Both the position numbers and the translations under genes were made by a program. This document shows, one piece after another, positions 63,485 through 64,000 of a stretch of 64,000 nt of DNA. Below the pieces are notes generated by a model. That model did not search any database and had not been told where the DNA came from. It saw nothing but the letters and a program-made list of their open reading frames with translations. Position 1 is the stretch's first letter; every line of letters starts with the position of its first letter. The stretch comes from Prostheceraeus crozeri (lineage: Eukaryota > Platyhelminthes > Polycladida > Euryleptidae): the NCBI GenBank assembly GCA_907163375.1, contig CAJQUW010005739.1, forward strand, positions 62,001-126,000. Direction: 5' to 3'.

Positions 63485-64000
63485 AGGGCGGCGGTGAAAC
63501 CCGTAGCTATGTATACCGCAAGGGACATTCGGCAATGGTCAATCTTGTTAAACCTCTCTGCGTCATGTTTGCAAGTGATTGCCTCTGTCTCAACGTAGTA
63601 TGCATTCGCGCCAGGGCGACATTTAGCCAACTGTCGAAGGTTGCCTAAAACTTTCCATTGCATACGTTATTAGAACCATGAGTTCTACCTGTCTCTATCA
63701 ATGAGACGAATTGATGAATGGAATGAAATTGGAGGAAACTCGCGCCACACGCAACATAACACACTTCCCTCTTCCGTAGTCTAACAAGCTCTTTACACAT
63801 GGATCGCAGTCGATTGATATCCCTGTATCAGAAGTGTAAGCTATCTTAATTTTTTTAACACTATTTCATCTATTATCATCGCCCATATGAAATGTTATAA
63901 GATTTACAAGTTAGACTAAGCGTGCTACTATTTCCAAATGAAAAAGTATACATGGTTAAATCATCCACTTAAGCCCATCCGTAGTCTAACAAGCTCTTTA
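63485..64000. other. Outer part of the right arm
   Basis: About 63715-63810 is the reverse complement of about 4440-4540 in the left arm. A 23-bp segment beginning TCCGTAGTCTAACAAG occurs at 63773-63795 and again at 63978-64000, the window edge. No gene is supported on either strand, although a 135-codon frame is open on the minus strand (63256-63663). Confidence 0.45.

Larger units (their letters stand above)
60838..63810. repeat. Right inverted arm (pairs with 4420-6260)
   Basis: The reverse-complement counterpart of the left arm begins directly at the end of the satellite array. It holds a TATA-driven spliced gene and the 88-aa paralogue. Homology to the left arm is interrupted by the coiled-coil gene region (about 61540-62960), which the left arm lacks. 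Confidence 0.75.

Noticed and set aside
63256..63663. A 135-codon minus-strand ORF in the right arm
   Set aside because: It overlaps the plus-strand duplication and has no counterpart frame in the left arm and no domain.

Overview
The window is nuclear DNA of a eukaryote, most likely an invertebrate. It carries a degenerate Ty3/gypsy-type retroelement, a large satellite array, TATA-driven genes with GT..AG introns, and one complete Polinton/Maverick (adintovirus-like) element. The host species cannot be told from the sequence. No rRNA, tRNA or CRISPR array was seen.

Layout. (1) 1-3407, minus strand: gag-pol of a Ty3/gypsy-type retrotransposon, broken by frame changes and a nonsense codon and cut by the window edge. 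(2) 4.0-6.3 kb and 60.8-63.8 kb: two diverged arms in inverted orientation. Both carry a small paralogous gene (92 and 88 aa) behind the same TATA box. The right arm also has an intron-containing gene for a Cys/His-rich coiled-coil protein that the left arm lacks. (3) Inside the arms lie copies of a 484-bp satellite: old reversed copies at 6.35-7.14 kb, about 2.5 units at 9.31-10.49 kb and about 61 units at 31.3-60.8 kb. An unpaired spacer of about 1.8 kb (7.26-9.03 kb) is the apparent centre of this very large palindromic arrangement. (4) 10,493-31,310: a 20.8-kb Polinton inserted into a satellite unit. It has near-identical terminal inverted repeats (TIRs) beginning AGT and ending ACT, and a perfect 6-bp target duplication, ATGGTG.

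The Polinton has an intact-looking gene set. Virion genes are the major capsid protein (double jelly roll), the minor capsid/penton protein, an FtsK/HerA-type packaging ATPase, an adenain-like protease, two membrane-active-type minor virion proteins and a coiled-coil protein with a phage tail-fibre-like motif. Replication and integration are covered by a protein-primed family B DNA polymerase and a retroviral-type integrase fused to a parvovirus-like phospholipase A2 domain. There are also four proteins of unknown function. Its right end has accumulated an unrelated ORF, two minisatellites, an inverted partial copy of the first gene, and a 3.2-kb polypyrimidine tract that splits the right TIR.

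The least explained signal is a set of more than 20 short, GC-rich, near-perfect hairpins (stems 4-7 bp, loops mostly 3 nt) scattered through the AT-rich Polinton. They lie just after stop codons and also inside ORFs, including the joint between the phospholipase and integrase domains. Almost every Polinton start codon is preceded by a T-rich stretch ending in an A-run. Together these look like a virus-type transcription punctuation system: an initiator at the ATG and a hairpin at the 3' end. That reading is inference.
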